Below, piece by piece: positions 33,519-41,235 of a DNA stretch of 64,000 nt. The notes beneath the pieces are model-generated. The model made no database searches. It was not told the origin of the DNA and saw only the letters and a program-made list of their open reading frames with translations. The stretch comes from Paraburkholderia piptadeniae (GTDB taxonomy: Bacteria; Pseudomonadota; Gammaproteobacteria; Burkholderiales; Burkholderiaceae). The position numbers and the translations under genes are program-made. Numbering within the stretch: the first letter of the stretch is position 1; every line of letters starts with the position of its first letter. The stretch is taken from positions 62,001 to 126,000 of the forward strand of contig NZ_CYGY02000017.1 of assembly GCF_900007165.1 (NCBI RefSeq), given 5' to 3'.

Positions 33519-34334
33519 TCAGCGCGGCAGCGCGTCGCCGAGGAAGTGGCGGGCGTAGCGCGAGTTGATCTCCGACAGGCGGAACAGCGTCAGGAAGTCA
33601 GCCGTATTGAAGTCGGGGTCCCATGCCGGCGCGCCGCAGATCTTCGCGCCAAGGCGCAGATAGCCTTTGACGAGCGGCGGCGGCGCGACCTTCGCGCCCG
33701 TCTGCAATTCGTCGACAGGCAGCGGCGTGTGCGGGAACGCGCGATATTCCGGCGCGGTCAGCGCATCGTCTTGCAGCGACGTGTACAGGTTCGCCGCGAA
33801 GTGGCCGCCGTCGGCCATCGCGACGCTCGCGCAGCCGAGCATCGTTTCGTAGCCGTTGTGCTGCATGTACGAGCCGAGCCCCGCCCACAGCGACATGATC
33901 ACCGAGCCGCTGCGATAGTCGGGGTGCACGCACGAGCGGCCCACTTCGACCATCTTCGAGCGCAGGTGCGTGAGGCGCGAGATATCGAACTCGCCCTCGG
34001 CGTACAGGCGACCGATGCGCGCTGCCTGGTGTGGCGGCAGCACGCGGTAGGTGCCGACCACCTTGAGCGTGTCGAGATCGCGGACGATCAGGTGATCGCA
34101 GTAAGCGTCGAACGAATCGACGTCGAGGCCGGCGGGACCGGACAGGCGCGCGCCCATTTCCTCGGCGAAGACGCGGTAACGCAGACGCTGCGCTTCACGA
34201 AGCTCCTCGTCGGTGCGCGCCCACGACACTTGCAGACGATGCTGGGCGGTGACCGTTTCTTCCGTGCGCGGCAGACGGCGCCGCGGCTCGAGGATCGATG
34301 CGAAGGGCAGGGTTGGCGTCGGCAGTTCTCGCAT
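33519..34334 (-). CDS. olsB: L-ornithine N-alpha-acyltransferase (ornithine lipid synthesis)
   Basis: A 271-residue GNAT-fold acyltransferase of the OlsB/hemolysin-like group. OlsB transfers a 3-hydroxyacyl chain from ACP to ornithine, the first step in making phosphorus-free ornithine lipids. Characteristic segments are EAQRLRYRVFAEEMGARL, GTYRVLPPHQA, KMVEVGRSCVHPDYR and the C-terminal PPLVKGYLRLGAKICGAPAWD. ATG at 34334 has AGGAA at good spacing. The partner OlsA is not in this window. The position beside ppk/ppx and four phased PhoB half-sites upstream fit induction at low phosphate. Other members of this acyltransferase family exist, so the substrate is inferred. Confidence 0.85.
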   Translation of the reverse strand: MRELPTPTLPFASILEPRRRLPRTEETVTAQHRLQVSWARTDEELREAQRLRYRVFAEEMGARLSGPAGLDVDSFDAYCDHLIVRDLDTLKVVGTYRVLPPHQAARIGRLYAEGEFDISRLTHLRSKMVEVGRSCVHPDYRSGSVIMSLWAGLGSYMQHNGYETMLGCASVAMADGGHFAANLYTSLQDDALTAPEYRAFPHTPLPVDELQTGAKVAPPPLVKGYLRLGAKICGAPAWDPDFNTADFLTLFRLSEINSRYARHFLGDALPR

Positions 34335-34390
34335 TGGCGTTCCTGGTCGAAAATGTGAAATTCGCTTCGACGCCAATGTAGTAATGCCCG

Positions 34391-34430
34391 GTGACGCTCA
34401 CGTGGCAATGCTATGACGATTCGATGACGT
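34391..34430 (-). promoter_or_regulatory. Predicted tandem Pho boxes upstream of olsB
   Basis: Read on the minus strand, four 7-bp half-sites follow each other at exact 11-bp intervals: ACGTCAT, TCGTCAT, TTGCCAC, GCGTCAC, with 4-bp spacers CGAA, AGCA, GTGA. The consensus PhoB half-site is CTGTCAT. On the plus strand the cores begin at 34392, 34403, 34414 and 34425. The array ends 57 bases before the olsB start. Three of the four cores are a perfect GTCA. Confidence 0.7.
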
Positions 34431-34498
34431 GTCGTAAGGCCGACGCTTTCGCGGCGCCTTCGACGGTCATTCGCTGTTTTTCCGGCACGCGGCGCGGA

Positions 34499-34957
34499 TC
34501 ACAGAAAGTCGGGGCCGATCATCGCGCGCAGGACGGCCTGTTCGTCGTTGCCGCGGTTGCGGCTTTCGAGCCACCAGATCGCCGATTTCTTGATCGACCA
34601 GCTCGCGCCGCTATCGGCGAGCAGGCGCGCGGCGACATGGCCAAGCGTCGGTTGATGGCCGACGACGACGACGGTGGGCGCGATGCCGTCGGGCCAGCCG
34701 GCGGCCGCGAGGACATCGGTGGCGCTGGCGTCCGGCGCGATTTCGCGCACGACCCGGTATTGGTCGGTCAGCGATTCGGCCGTCTGCACCGTGCGCGTGG
34801 CGGGGCTCGCGAGGATGACGGCATCGTCGGGAAGGCGCGCGCGCAGCCATTTCGCGGACGCCTGCGCCTGCTTGCGGCCGCGCGCCGTCAACTGGCGGGC
34901 AAGGTCGCTCGACGCGACGTCTTCGGCTTCGGCGTGACGCCAGAGGATCAGGTTCAT
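34499..34957 (-). CDS. sixA: Phosphohistidine phosphatase SixA
   Basis: A 152-residue histidine-phosphatase-superfamily protein that dephosphorylates phosphohistidine, in E. coli on Hpt domains and PTS-Ntr proteins. The RHG-type motif is LILWRHAEAED at residues 3-13; SPATRTVQTAE contributes the second phosphate-binding Arg and VVVGHQPTLGHVA the second His. ATG at 34957 has GGAGA about 6 bases upstream. It lies upstream of olsB on the same strand but is separated by 164 bases that include the olsB Pho boxes, so it is probably transcribed separately. Confidence 0.9.
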   Translation of the reverse strand: MNLILWRHAEAEDVASSDLARQLTARGRKQAQASAKWLRARLPDDAVILASPATRTVQTAESLTDQYRVVREIAPDASATDVLAAAGWPDGIAPTVVVVGHQPTLGHVAARLLADSGASWSIKKSAIWWLESRNRGNDEQAVLRAMIGPDFL

Positions 34958-35120
34958 TGCGATGTCTCCAGGGCTCGTATCGGCTGATATCGACAGTATG
35001 GACAACGCGGGGTGAGGGGAGTTTTGTTTTATGGAGCGGTGGTTTCGGGAATGCGGTTGGCGGGCATCGGCCGCGTGCCTGGCGGCCTGGAGCGTCGCGT
35101 GCAGACAACGCCGAAAAGAA

Positions 35121-35155
35121 AAAACCCGTGGCACCAAAGGTGACACGGGTTTTTT
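35121..35155. terminator. Terminator after tRNA-Pro
   Basis: A hairpin of AACCCGTGgCACC with GGTGaCACGGGTT is flanked by A-runs on the left and TTTTTT on the right, so it works in both directions. Read leftward it terminates tRNA-Pro. Confidence 0.85.
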
Positions 35156-35170
35156 CGACAGCTTTATTGG

Positions 35171-35247
35171 TGGTCGGAGCGATAGGATTCGAACCTACGA
35201 CCCTCTGATCCCAAATCAGATGCGCTACCAGGCTGCGCTACGCTCCG
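35171..35247 (-). tRNA. tRNA-Pro(TGG)
   Basis: A 77-base cloverleaf on the minus strand. Acceptor CGGAGCG pairs with CGCTCCG, the T-arm is GTAGGTTCGAATCCTAT, and CCA is encoded. The anticodon loop TTTGGGA gives anticodon TGG. Confidence 0.95.
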
Positions 35248-35379
35248 ACGCGAGCCAGAGATTCTATCCGTTTTGGTGTTCGCCCGTCAATCTCGACCGC
35301 AACGAGCCCACAAAGCAAAGCGGACTAGGCGACCGGGATGGCGACGGACCACTTCGCATCGATCGCTCCCGCCTGACGG

Positions 35380-35538
35380 TCATATCTGTCCCATCAACAG
35401 CAGCACGATCACGACGATCAGCACCACGCCGACGAGCCCCGTCGGACGGTAGCCCCACCCGCTGCTATAGGGCCAGCTTGGGAGGGCGCCGATCAGGAGC
35501 AGGATCACGACGATCAACAGAATGGTTCCGAGGGTCAC
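35380..35538 (-). CDS. DUF3309 small membrane protein
   Basis: A 52-residue protein of two hydrophobic spans (TILLIVVILLLIGALPSWPY and VGVVLIVVIVLLLMGQI) joined by a short SSGWGYRPTG turn. This matches the DUF3309 family of tiny membrane proteins, whose function is unknown. The GTG at 35538 has AGGAGA at good spacing; longer starts upstream add unlike residues. Confidence 0.82.
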   Translation of the reverse strand: MTLGTILLIVVILLLIGALPSWPYSSGWGYRPTGLVGVVLIVVIVLLLMGQI

Positions 35539-35867
35539 GTTATCTCTCCTTATATGGCCGGGCCACGAATGGAGACCGCTCGACGCGCGCGAAAGCAGCA
35601 TGACGACGCGCGCCGGCCGGTTGTCGAACGCGCACGATGCGCGTTTCATGCCTTACAAACCAGCAAGGCATATGCCCGGCTAGTAGCGGAGACGACGGGA
35701 GAGAGGGGCGAAATGCGGGAGGAAAGCGCGTCGAACGTGCATAAACGCCGCGCTCGGCAAGCGCCGACGCGCGTGTGCAGACGCCGTGCGCCCGTCAGAC
35801 CGACGCACGCGCCCGGCGAAAATTCAGGCGAACATAAAACGCGCGCCGCAAGCGCGGCGCGTAGAGC
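35539..35867. other. Intergenic region between small membrane genes
   Basis: These 329 bases hold the Shine-Dalgarno of the DUF3309 gene at the left end and a terminator for the next gene at the right end (35836-35861). No promoter hexamers or open frame stand out. Short purine-rich patches (for example around 35695-35715) carry no recognisable signal. Confidence 0.5.
35836..35861 (-). terminator. Terminator of small membrane gene
   Basis: Read on the minus strand, CGCGCCGC and GCGGCGCG form a stem with a GCTT-type loop, followed by CGTTTTA. It lies just past the stop at 35868. Confidence 0.65.
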
Positions 35868-36041
35868 TCAGTGCCTGCGGCGCATCTTGTCGAAGACGTG
35901 ATGCTCGGCGAGCCAGTGGTGCATCATCCCTTCGCCGTGATGTTCGCGGCGATAGGTGCGCGATTCGAAAACCGACAGTGCGACGAGCACCAGCAATCCC
36001 ACGGCGAGTCCAATCAGGCCTGCGATCGATTCGGCATCCAT
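35868..36041 (-). CDS. Small membrane protein, 57 aa
   Basis: An uncharacterised 57-residue protein with one hydrophobic span (IAGLIGLAVGLLVLVALSVF) and a His-rich basic tail, EHHGEGMMHHWLAEHHVFDK. Six histidines and several acidic residues in the tail might bind metal, but that is a guess. The ATG at 36041 has AAGGAG about 7 bases upstream, a strong start signal. It has its own terminator, so it is probably monocistronic. Confidence 0.7.
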   Translation of the reverse strand: MDAESIAGLIGLAVGLLVLVALSVFESRTYRREHHGEGMMHHWLAEHHVFDKMRRRH

Positions 36042-36204
36042 GGCTGTCTCCTTCGGCGACTGCAACCATGGCTACATAGTAGAACAACCGCCGCCAGTTG
36101 GCGCAAAGCGGATGAAGACCGCTTGCGCGACGCAGAATGCGCTTTGCGGGTAGACTCGTGGCCCCAACGTCATTCGTCGATGTTCACACCCGTTCGACAT
36201 GTTT

Positions 36205-36378
36205 ATGAACCGCTTCCTGCTGGCTGCCTCGCTGTTTTCGCTGTTCGCCCTGTCGGCGTGTGCCGACGATACGACCATTCATCATCGCGTGCCGCCGAAG
36301 GACCCGGCGGACTATCACGGCGTGCCGACCGACGATCGCCCGCCCGCGATGATCGACGCGCCCGCCGCACCGAAATGA
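36205..36378 (+). CDS. Small predicted lipoprotein, 57 aa
   Basis: A short gene encoding MNRFLLAASLFSLFALSAC followed by a polar Asp/Pro/His-rich segment of about 38 residues. The first 19 residues are a lipoprotein signal with lipobox LSAC, so the mature protein would be a 39-residue lipopeptide. An in-frame ATG at 36199 is an alternative start. No good Shine-Dalgarno is visible, which lowers confidence. I do not recognise a family. Confidence 0.55.
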   Translation: MNRFLLAASLFSLFALSACADDTTIHHRVPPKDPADYHGVPTDDRPPAMIDAPAAPK

Positions 36379-36427
36379 AGCGCGCGCTCCGGGAGCGCGA
36401 CTTGCATCGACCTGAGGCAGACGCCGC

Positions 36428-37822
36428 TTAGCCGTGACGGCCCGCTGTGTCTGGCCCGCTATCCGGGCCGACGTCGTGCGCGAGACGCGGCAGCAAGCGT
36501 GCCAGCGTGAGGCCGCGAGCGGCCATGAAGAGCAGCAGCGCAGCCCAGAGGCCATGGTTGCCGTGCGTGCCGACGAGCGCCCATGACGCCGCGAGAAACA
36601 CGCCCAGCGACACGATCATCGACGTCATCAGTTCGCGCGTGCGCGTCGCGCCGATGAACACGCCGTCGAGCAGAAAGCCCCACACCGAAACGACGGGCGA
36701 AAGCGCTGTCCATGGCAGGAAGGCTTCCGCCGTCGCGCGCACGGCGGGCTGGTCGGTGAGCCCTTCGACGATCGATGCTCCCGCCGCCCAGTAGACGATC
36801 GCGAAGCACAATGCGCCGAGCGCCGACCAGAGCATCGCCACCTTGACAGCGTGGCGGAACGCATCGCGATTGCGCGCGCCGATCGCCGCGCCGACCAGGG
36901 CCTCGGCCGCGTGCGCGAAGCCGTCGAGCCCGTACGCCATGAAGGTCTGAAAGTTGAGCAGCAGCGCATTCGCGGCGAGCGTGGCGTCGCCTTGCCGCGC
37001 GCCGAGATGCGCCAACCAGCCGAACGTGCCGAGCAGGCACATCGTGCGCACGAAGATATCGCGGTTGATCGCGACCATGCGCGTCAACGCATCGCGATCG
37101 AGCAGCGCCGCGCGTTCGAGCGGCGGCAGGCCACGCGGACGCATCTGCCACAGCAGCACGGCGCCGAACGCGAGGCCGAGCGCGTCGGCTGTCGCGGTCG
37201 CCGCGCCGATGCCCGCGACGCCCCAATGGAACGCGTACACGTACAGCAGCACGGCAACGATGTTCACGGCGTTGATGAACACCTGCGTGACGAGCGCGAC
37301 CCGCACGCGCTGCGTGCCGAGTAGCCAGCCGAGCACGACATAGTTCGCGAGCGCGAGCGGCGCGGCCCAGATGCGCGCGTGACAGTAGGTGCGCGCATGG
37401 CGCTGCACTTCATCGCTGCCGCCGATCGTGCGCACCGCGAAGTCGATCAGCGGCACCTGCAGGGCCAGCACGACCACGCCGATCGCGAATGCGAGCAGCA
37501 GTGCGCGCACGATGTTCATGCGCAGGCCGGCCTGATCGTCGGCGCCGAACGACTGCGCGACGAGCCCCGTCGTGCCCATGCGCAGAAAGCCGAATCCCCA
37601 GAACACGAAGTTGAAGAAGAGTCCGCCCAGGGCCACGCCGCCAAGATACGACGCGCTGTCCAGATGCCCGGCGACGGCGGTATCGACGGCGCCGAGAATC
37701 GGCTGGGTCAGATTGGCGAGGACGATCGGGAACGCGAGCGTCAGCACGCGCCGATGCCAGCGCACGGGCACGGCGGACGCGGACGGAGCGTCTTCGGCGC
37801 GATCGTTCGCGCGATCGTTCAA
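36428..37822 (-). CDS. MATE-family efflux transporter (DinF-like)
   Basis: A 464-residue inner-membrane exporter with about twelve spans, driven by Na+ or H+ in the family. The MATE signature is seen in LTLAFPIVLANLTQPILGAVDTAVAGHL at the N-terminus, then GLVAQSFGADD and, in the second half, ALLLNFQTFMAYGLDGFAHAAEALVGAAIG, a pattern of the DinF branch. The TTG at 37822 is chosen because it overlaps the stop of the upstream DUF2288 gene and has AGGAA before it; the track upstream of it is Arg-rich and shadow-like. A 12-bp direct repeat at the start encodes NDRA twice. Confidence 0.87.
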   Translation of the reverse strand: MNDRANDRAEDAPSASAVPVRWHRRVLTLAFPIVLANLTQPILGAVDTAVAGHLDSASYLGGVALGGLFFNFVFWGFGFLRMGTTGLVAQSFGADDQAGLRMNIVRALLLAFAIGVVVLALQVPLIDFAVRTIGGSDEVQRHARTYCHARIWAAPLALANYVVLGWLLGTQRVRVALVTQVFINAVNIVAVLLYVYAFHWGVAGIGAATATADALGLAFGAVLLWQMRPRGLPPLERAALLDRDALTRMVAINRDIFVRTMCLLGTFGWLAHLGARQGDATLAANALLLNFQTFMAYGLDGFAHAAEALVGAAIGARNRDAFRHAVKVAMLWSALGALCFAIVYWAAGASIVEGLTDQPAVRATAEAFLPWTALSPVVSVWGFLLDGVFIGATRTRELMTSMIVSLGVFLAASWALVGTHGNHGLWAALLLFMAARGLTLARLLPRLAHDVGPDSGPDTAGRHG

Positions 37823-38127
37823 CCGCGTTCCTGCACGCAAACCCACGGCGACACGACGACGGCCCACAAGTCCGGATCGCGTGCGGCGAAGTCGGCGGCC
37901 GTTTCCGACTGCACGCGCTCGACGAGGCCCGCCGAAAGCCATTGCGTGACCTGCGTCGTATCGTCGTTGGCGATCGCCTCGGCGACGCTCACGAGATCGA
38001 GATCGCGCGCGACGCGCAGCAGCATGCCGCGCGCGAAGAAGCGTTCGAGTTCCGTCCAGCCGATCTTCGCGGTTTCACCGAGCAGTTTCTGGTAGAGCGG
38101 GCTTTGTGGCGTATCGGAGGAAGTCAT
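37819..38127 (-). CDS. DUF2288 protein
   Basis: A 102-residue cytoplasmic protein resembling the DUF2288 family: LYQKLLGETAKIGWTELERFFARGMLLRV at the start and DPDLWAVVVSPWVCVQER at the end. No function is known for the family. ATG at 38127 has GGAGGA upstream. Its stop overlaps the TTG start of the MATE gene (37819-37822), so the two are translationally coupled. Confidence 0.85.
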   Translation of the reverse strand: MTSSDTPQSPLYQKLLGETAKIGWTELERFFARGMLLRVARDLDLVSVAEAIANDDTTQVTQWLSAGLVERVQSETAADFAARDPDLWAVVVSPWVCVQERG

Positions 38128-38869
38128 GGCGATCGTTGAACAGCATGGTGTGACGGGGCATGCGGGCGGCGAGCGCCGACACGGGCGGGCGTAACTATAA
38201 ACCATAGGCGACGATCGACCTTTTGGCCGCGCGGCTTTTCCTTGCCGTCATGAAGTGCCGTGCAATATCGACGCCAGTTTCGCGCGATGCTCGAACCGCG
38301 ACGTCAACAAGCCGGTTAATCGCCGGACGTTTGCGCTTTAATACCGCTCCGATAAACGACGAGAATGGCCTAATGGCGCTCGAACTTCATTCAATAAATC
38401 TGACAAAAATCCCGCAAAGAATCGCAACGGAAGGGTGCGTTGGCGCACCAAGTCTCATGCATGTCATCATCGAAGTGAAATGCGTGAATCCGCGCAATGC
38501 GCCAATGTCGGCCGATTCGCACGCGTTATTTTTATGAACTTCTGAAAGGCCCGCTATGCGTGGGTTTGCGGCCAATTGGCCATTGCGCGGACTAACCATC
38601 CGACTAAGGGAATTGAGTTGATTCGGTTTCCAAACTGAGTGCCGCTTCATTCAGTTCGACTTCAAACCGTGCGCCGACTCACACTATTCGCACAATTAAT
38701 CGATTGCGTGGCTATAGGCGCGTTGCTAGATTTCGTCTCGGCGCATGGTGAACCGGTCCTTTGCCGATATGCGCCGAACCCCCGTTTGCCCGGCCTTTGC
38801 GCCGGGCCTTTTTTTGCCATGCGCTATAAACATCAGACAACAATATAGTGACGGCTAACGCATTAGCCG
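38128..38869. other. 742-bp intergenic region
   Basis: A long region, less GC-rich than its surroundings, with no convincing protein gene. It holds a 6-bp hairpin with TTGG loop (38434-38449), a GGCCAATTGGCC palindrome near 38570, a two-hairpin sRNA-like element (about 38700-38816) that ends in a T7 tract, and a 7-bp hairpin at 38852-38869 just past the stop of the leftward lipoprotein gene. Short open frames here have atypical composition and no Shine-Dalgarno. Confidence 0.6.
38705..38816 (+). ncRNA. Candidate intergenic sRNA with intrinsic terminator
   Basis: A perfect 9-bp stem (38738-38746 with 38769-38777) is followed ten bases later by a terminator hairpin GCCCGGC/GCCGGGC (about 38788-38808) and seven or more T to 38815. 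The terminator faces right, yet no rightward gene lies upstream within 550 bases, so it should end a separate transcript. TATAGG at 38713-38718 is a weak -10 candidate; the 5' end is a guess. Confidence 0.45.
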
Positions 38870-39199
38870 CTACTGCTTGCAGCGAACCACCATCGAACGG
38901 TTCTTCACGTTCGCGCCGAGCACGCCGCCGAGCGAGCCGCCCGCCGTCGCGCCGTTGTCGACGTCCTTAGAGATCACGTCGTAGCCATACGCGCCGCATG
39001 TTTCGCCGGCGCGCTTGTAGCACTCGCCCCAGTTCTGGCTCGCGTCGCTGCCGCTGCAGTTGATCGCGAAGCCGGTGTCGCCGTTCGGCAGATAGGTAAG
39101 CGTTGTCGAGCCGGAGCTGGCGCAGCCCGCAAGGCCGGCCAACGCGACGATCGCGGCGCCGGCCGCCACCGCTCGAATTGCCTCAAGGGCGTTTTTCAT
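38870..39199 (-). CDS. Predicted lipoprotein, 109 aa
   Basis: A 109-residue lipoprotein: signal MKNALEAIRAVAAGAAIVALAGLAGC with lipobox LAGC, then SSGSTTLTYLPNGDTGFAINC and a Cys-containing domain (GECYKRAGETCGAYGYDVIS) ending in a Gly-rich segment and RSMVVRCK. The pattern of NCSG, CYKRAGE and CGAYGYDV is shared by small outer-membrane lipoproteins of proteobacteria I cannot name further. AGGA lies 7 bases before the ATG at 39199. Four cysteines remain after the lipidated one and could form disulfides in the periplasm. Confidence 0.8.
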   Translation of the reverse strand: MKNALEAIRAVAAGAAIVALAGLAGCASSGSTTLTYLPNGDTGFAINCSGSDASQNWGECYKRAGETCGAYGYDVISKDVDNGATAGGSLGGVLGANVKNRSMVVRCKQ

Positions 39200-39290
39200 C
39201 GGAATGTCCTCTCTGTATCGTTGCGCGCATTCGCGCGGTGCCGGCGCGCGTGGCACGGAACGTGCCCGCGTGCCTGGCTGACTGATGGAG

Positions 39291-39322
39291 CCGCGCAAGG
39301 GCCGCCGGGTTCCCTTGCGCGG
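39291..39322 (-). other. Perfect 11-bp inverted repeat
   Basis: CCGCGCAAGGG (39291-39301) pairs with CCCTTGCGCGG (39312-39322) around a 10-nt loop. No T-run follows on either strand. It lies between the end of the LysM/M23 gene and the start of the lipoprotein gene, both leftward, and may end the upstream transcript. Confidence 0.5.
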
Positions 39323-39449
39323 TGCGCGCGGTTACGCGTCTTTGACGTGGGTCTTGGCGCCTGGCCCTTAACCCGTAACCCGTATGCCACGTGAGCCCCA
39401 TGCTTGCGCGCGACGCGTTATGCGCTGCATCGCATGCACGCCTGCGTGC

Positions 39450-40175
39450 TCAGCGCTGCGGCAGCGAGCGCGTCGGATCGATCGAGCGGCCGTCGTAGCG
39501 CAGCTCGAAATGCAGCATCACGCGGTCGTTGTCGGAGTCGCCCATCTCGGCGACCTTCTGGCCTTGCTGCACCGTCTCGCCTTCCTTCACGAGCAGCGTG
39601 CGATTATGGGCGTACGCCGTCAGATAGTCCGCGTTGTGCTTGATGATCAGCAGGTTGCCGTAGCCGCGCAGACCATTGCTCGCATAGACGACCGTGCCGC
39701 CCGCCGCGGCGAACACGGGCGTGCCCGCGACGTTCGCGATGTCGATGCCCTTCGAGTTCGTGCCGTCGAAGCTGCGGATCACATTGCCGCTCGCCGGCCA
39801 GATCAGCGAAATCGACGACGCGGGTGTCGAAGGCGTCTCGTCGGCGGCGCTGCGCGTCGACGTCGATGGCGAGCCTGCCGAAGCCGCCGCGCTGCCACTG
39901 CTCTTTGCCGAACCTGTCGAGCCCGTGCCCGCCGTTGCCGTTCCGGGCGGCGGCGCGACGCGCAGCACCCGGCCGACCTCGAGCGAGTCGGGGTTCGACA
40001 GGTTGTTCCAGCGTGCGATGCTCTGTACCGACGTGCGGTTGCTGCGCGCGATCTTGTACAGCGTGTCGCCCCGTTCGACGCGATAGTAGCCCGGACCCAC
40101 GGGGGCCGAGCCGCATGCGGCCAGTGCTGCGATCATCGACACGCAGACCAGCCGTCTGATTCTTGTTGTCAACAT
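39450..40175 (-). CDS. NlpD-like LysM/M23 lipoprotein (probable amidase activator)
   Basis: A 241-residue lipoprotein with signal MLTTRIRRLVCVSMIAALAAC (lipobox LAAC), one LysM domain (about residues 29-73, YRVERGDTLYKIARSN), a Ser/Thr/Ala linker and a C-terminal M23 (LytM) domain. The M23 zinc site is degenerate: the usual H-x-x-x-D start is SKGIDIA, with Lys in place of His, and the final HxH is MLH. Only the AYAHN His is kept. Proteins of this kind (NlpD, EnvC) do not cut peptidoglycan but activate Ami amidases at division. ATG at 40175 has GAGG upstream. Confidence 0.87.
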   Translation of the reverse strand: MLTTRIRRLVCVSMIAALAACGSAPVGPGYYRVERGDTLYKIARSNRTSVQSIARWNNLSNPDSLEVGRVLRVAPPPGTATAGTGSTGSAKSSGSAAASAGSPSTSTRSAADETPSTPASSISLIWPASGNVIRSFDGTNSKGIDIANVAGTPVFAAAGGTVVYASNGLRGYGNLLIIKHNADYLTAYAHNRTLLVKEGETVQQGQKVAEMGDSDNDRVMLHFELRYDGRSIDPTRSLPQR

Positions 40176-40317
40176 TGGACCTCGCAAGACGCCGCCGCGC
40201 ACGATCCCGATCACGCGGCAGATGCAAAAACGCACAATTCTAACGGGTTTGCAAGGCATGCCGCATTTTCGGCCGCAGCGCGGCGCGAAGAACGGGCCGC
40301 GCCGTAGCGTGGCGCGC

Positions 40318-41235
40318 TCAGGGCAGCGTGCCGACAACGATACGCAGCGAGGCCGTTTCCGTCTCGCCTGGCTCCAGCCAGCGCAGGCCCTGATGATTGT
40401 GGATCGCATCGGGCAGACCCAGCCACGGCTCGACGCAGAAGAAATCCGATTCGGGCTTTTCGGTCCACGTCGTGACGGCGAACCAGGGCACGGAGGCTGG
40501 GCGTTGCAGATCGATCGTGATGCTGCGGTTCAGGCCGAGCGCAACCACGCGCACGAGATGGTCAGGCGCGCCGTCGAGGCAATGGAAGCGGTCCAGAATG
40601 CCCGGATCGTCGAGCCGGTAATCCGGCTGGCCCGCTTCGCCCGCGCTGAGCGAGCCGTCCGGCTCCTGATGCCGGCGCATCGTGCGCGGCAGCTCGAGCA
40701 CGGTCTCGCCGCGCTGCGCATGCGGCAGCGTGAAATAGAAGTGATGGCCGGCGTAGTAGGGCAGCGGCGCGCTGCCGGCGGCGCCCGTGTTGGTCGTGAC
40801 GAAATCGACGTCGAGCGTGTGCGCGTCGACGAGCGTGTACTCCGCTTCGAAGCGGAAGCTGAACGGATAGCCCGCGCGCGTCGCATCGCTGTCGGTCAGC
40901 GTCATGCTGATCGAGCGGGCGGTTTCGTCGACGGTCGCCTCGAATGGCAGATCGCGCGCGAAGCCGTGCATGGGCAGATCGCGCACGGTGCCTTGCGCGT
41001 CTTTCCAGCGGCCGATCTGGCCGTCGACGAAATGCCGTCCGAGAAACGGAAAGAGCAGCGGATTGCCGCCGCGCACACGCGCCGGCTGGCTCCAGTCGGC
41101 GCGCTCGGGCCAGAAGATCACCGACTGGCCGTCGATGTCCCACGACAGCAGGCGGCCGCCCGCCTGCGGCGCGAAGCGGAGCAGGGAGCCGTCCCTGACG
41201 ATCTCGGTGATGTCCTGTTGCTGGAATTGAGGCAT
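40318..41235 (-). CDS. Aldose 1-epimerase family protein
   Basis: A 305-residue galactose-mutarotase-like beta-sandwich protein, predicted to interconvert sugar anomers; D-hexose-6-phosphate mutarotase is a close alternative. Recognisable segments are LRFAPQAGGRLLSWDIDG, RGGNPLLFPFLGR, LPMHGFARDLPFE (catalytic His region) and PYYAGHHFYFTLP (second His region), with FFCVEPWLGLPDAI late in the chain containing the catalytic-type Glu. ATG at 41235 is chosen over 41280. No sugar operon surrounds it. Confidence 0.85.
   Translation of the reverse strand: MPQFQQQDITEIVRDGSLLRFAPQAGGRLLSWDIDGQSVIFWPERADWSQPARVRGGNPLLFPFLGRHFVDGQIGRWKDAQGTVRDLPMHGFARDLPFEATVDETARSISMTLTDSDATRAGYPFSFRFEAEYTLVDAHTLDVDFVTTNTGAAGSAPLPYYAGHHFYFTLPHAQRGETVLELPRTMRRHQEPDGSLSAGEAGQPDYRLDDPGILDRFHCLDGAPDHLVRVVALGLNRSITIDLQRPASVPWFAVTTWTEKPESDFFCVEPWLGLPDAIHNHQGLRWLEPGETETASLRIVVGTLP

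Noticed and set aside
38223..38537. A 104-codon rightward frame in the 742-bp intergenic region
   Set aside because: No Shine-Dalgarno, atypical composition, no hydrophobic or domain pattern; the region looks non-coding.
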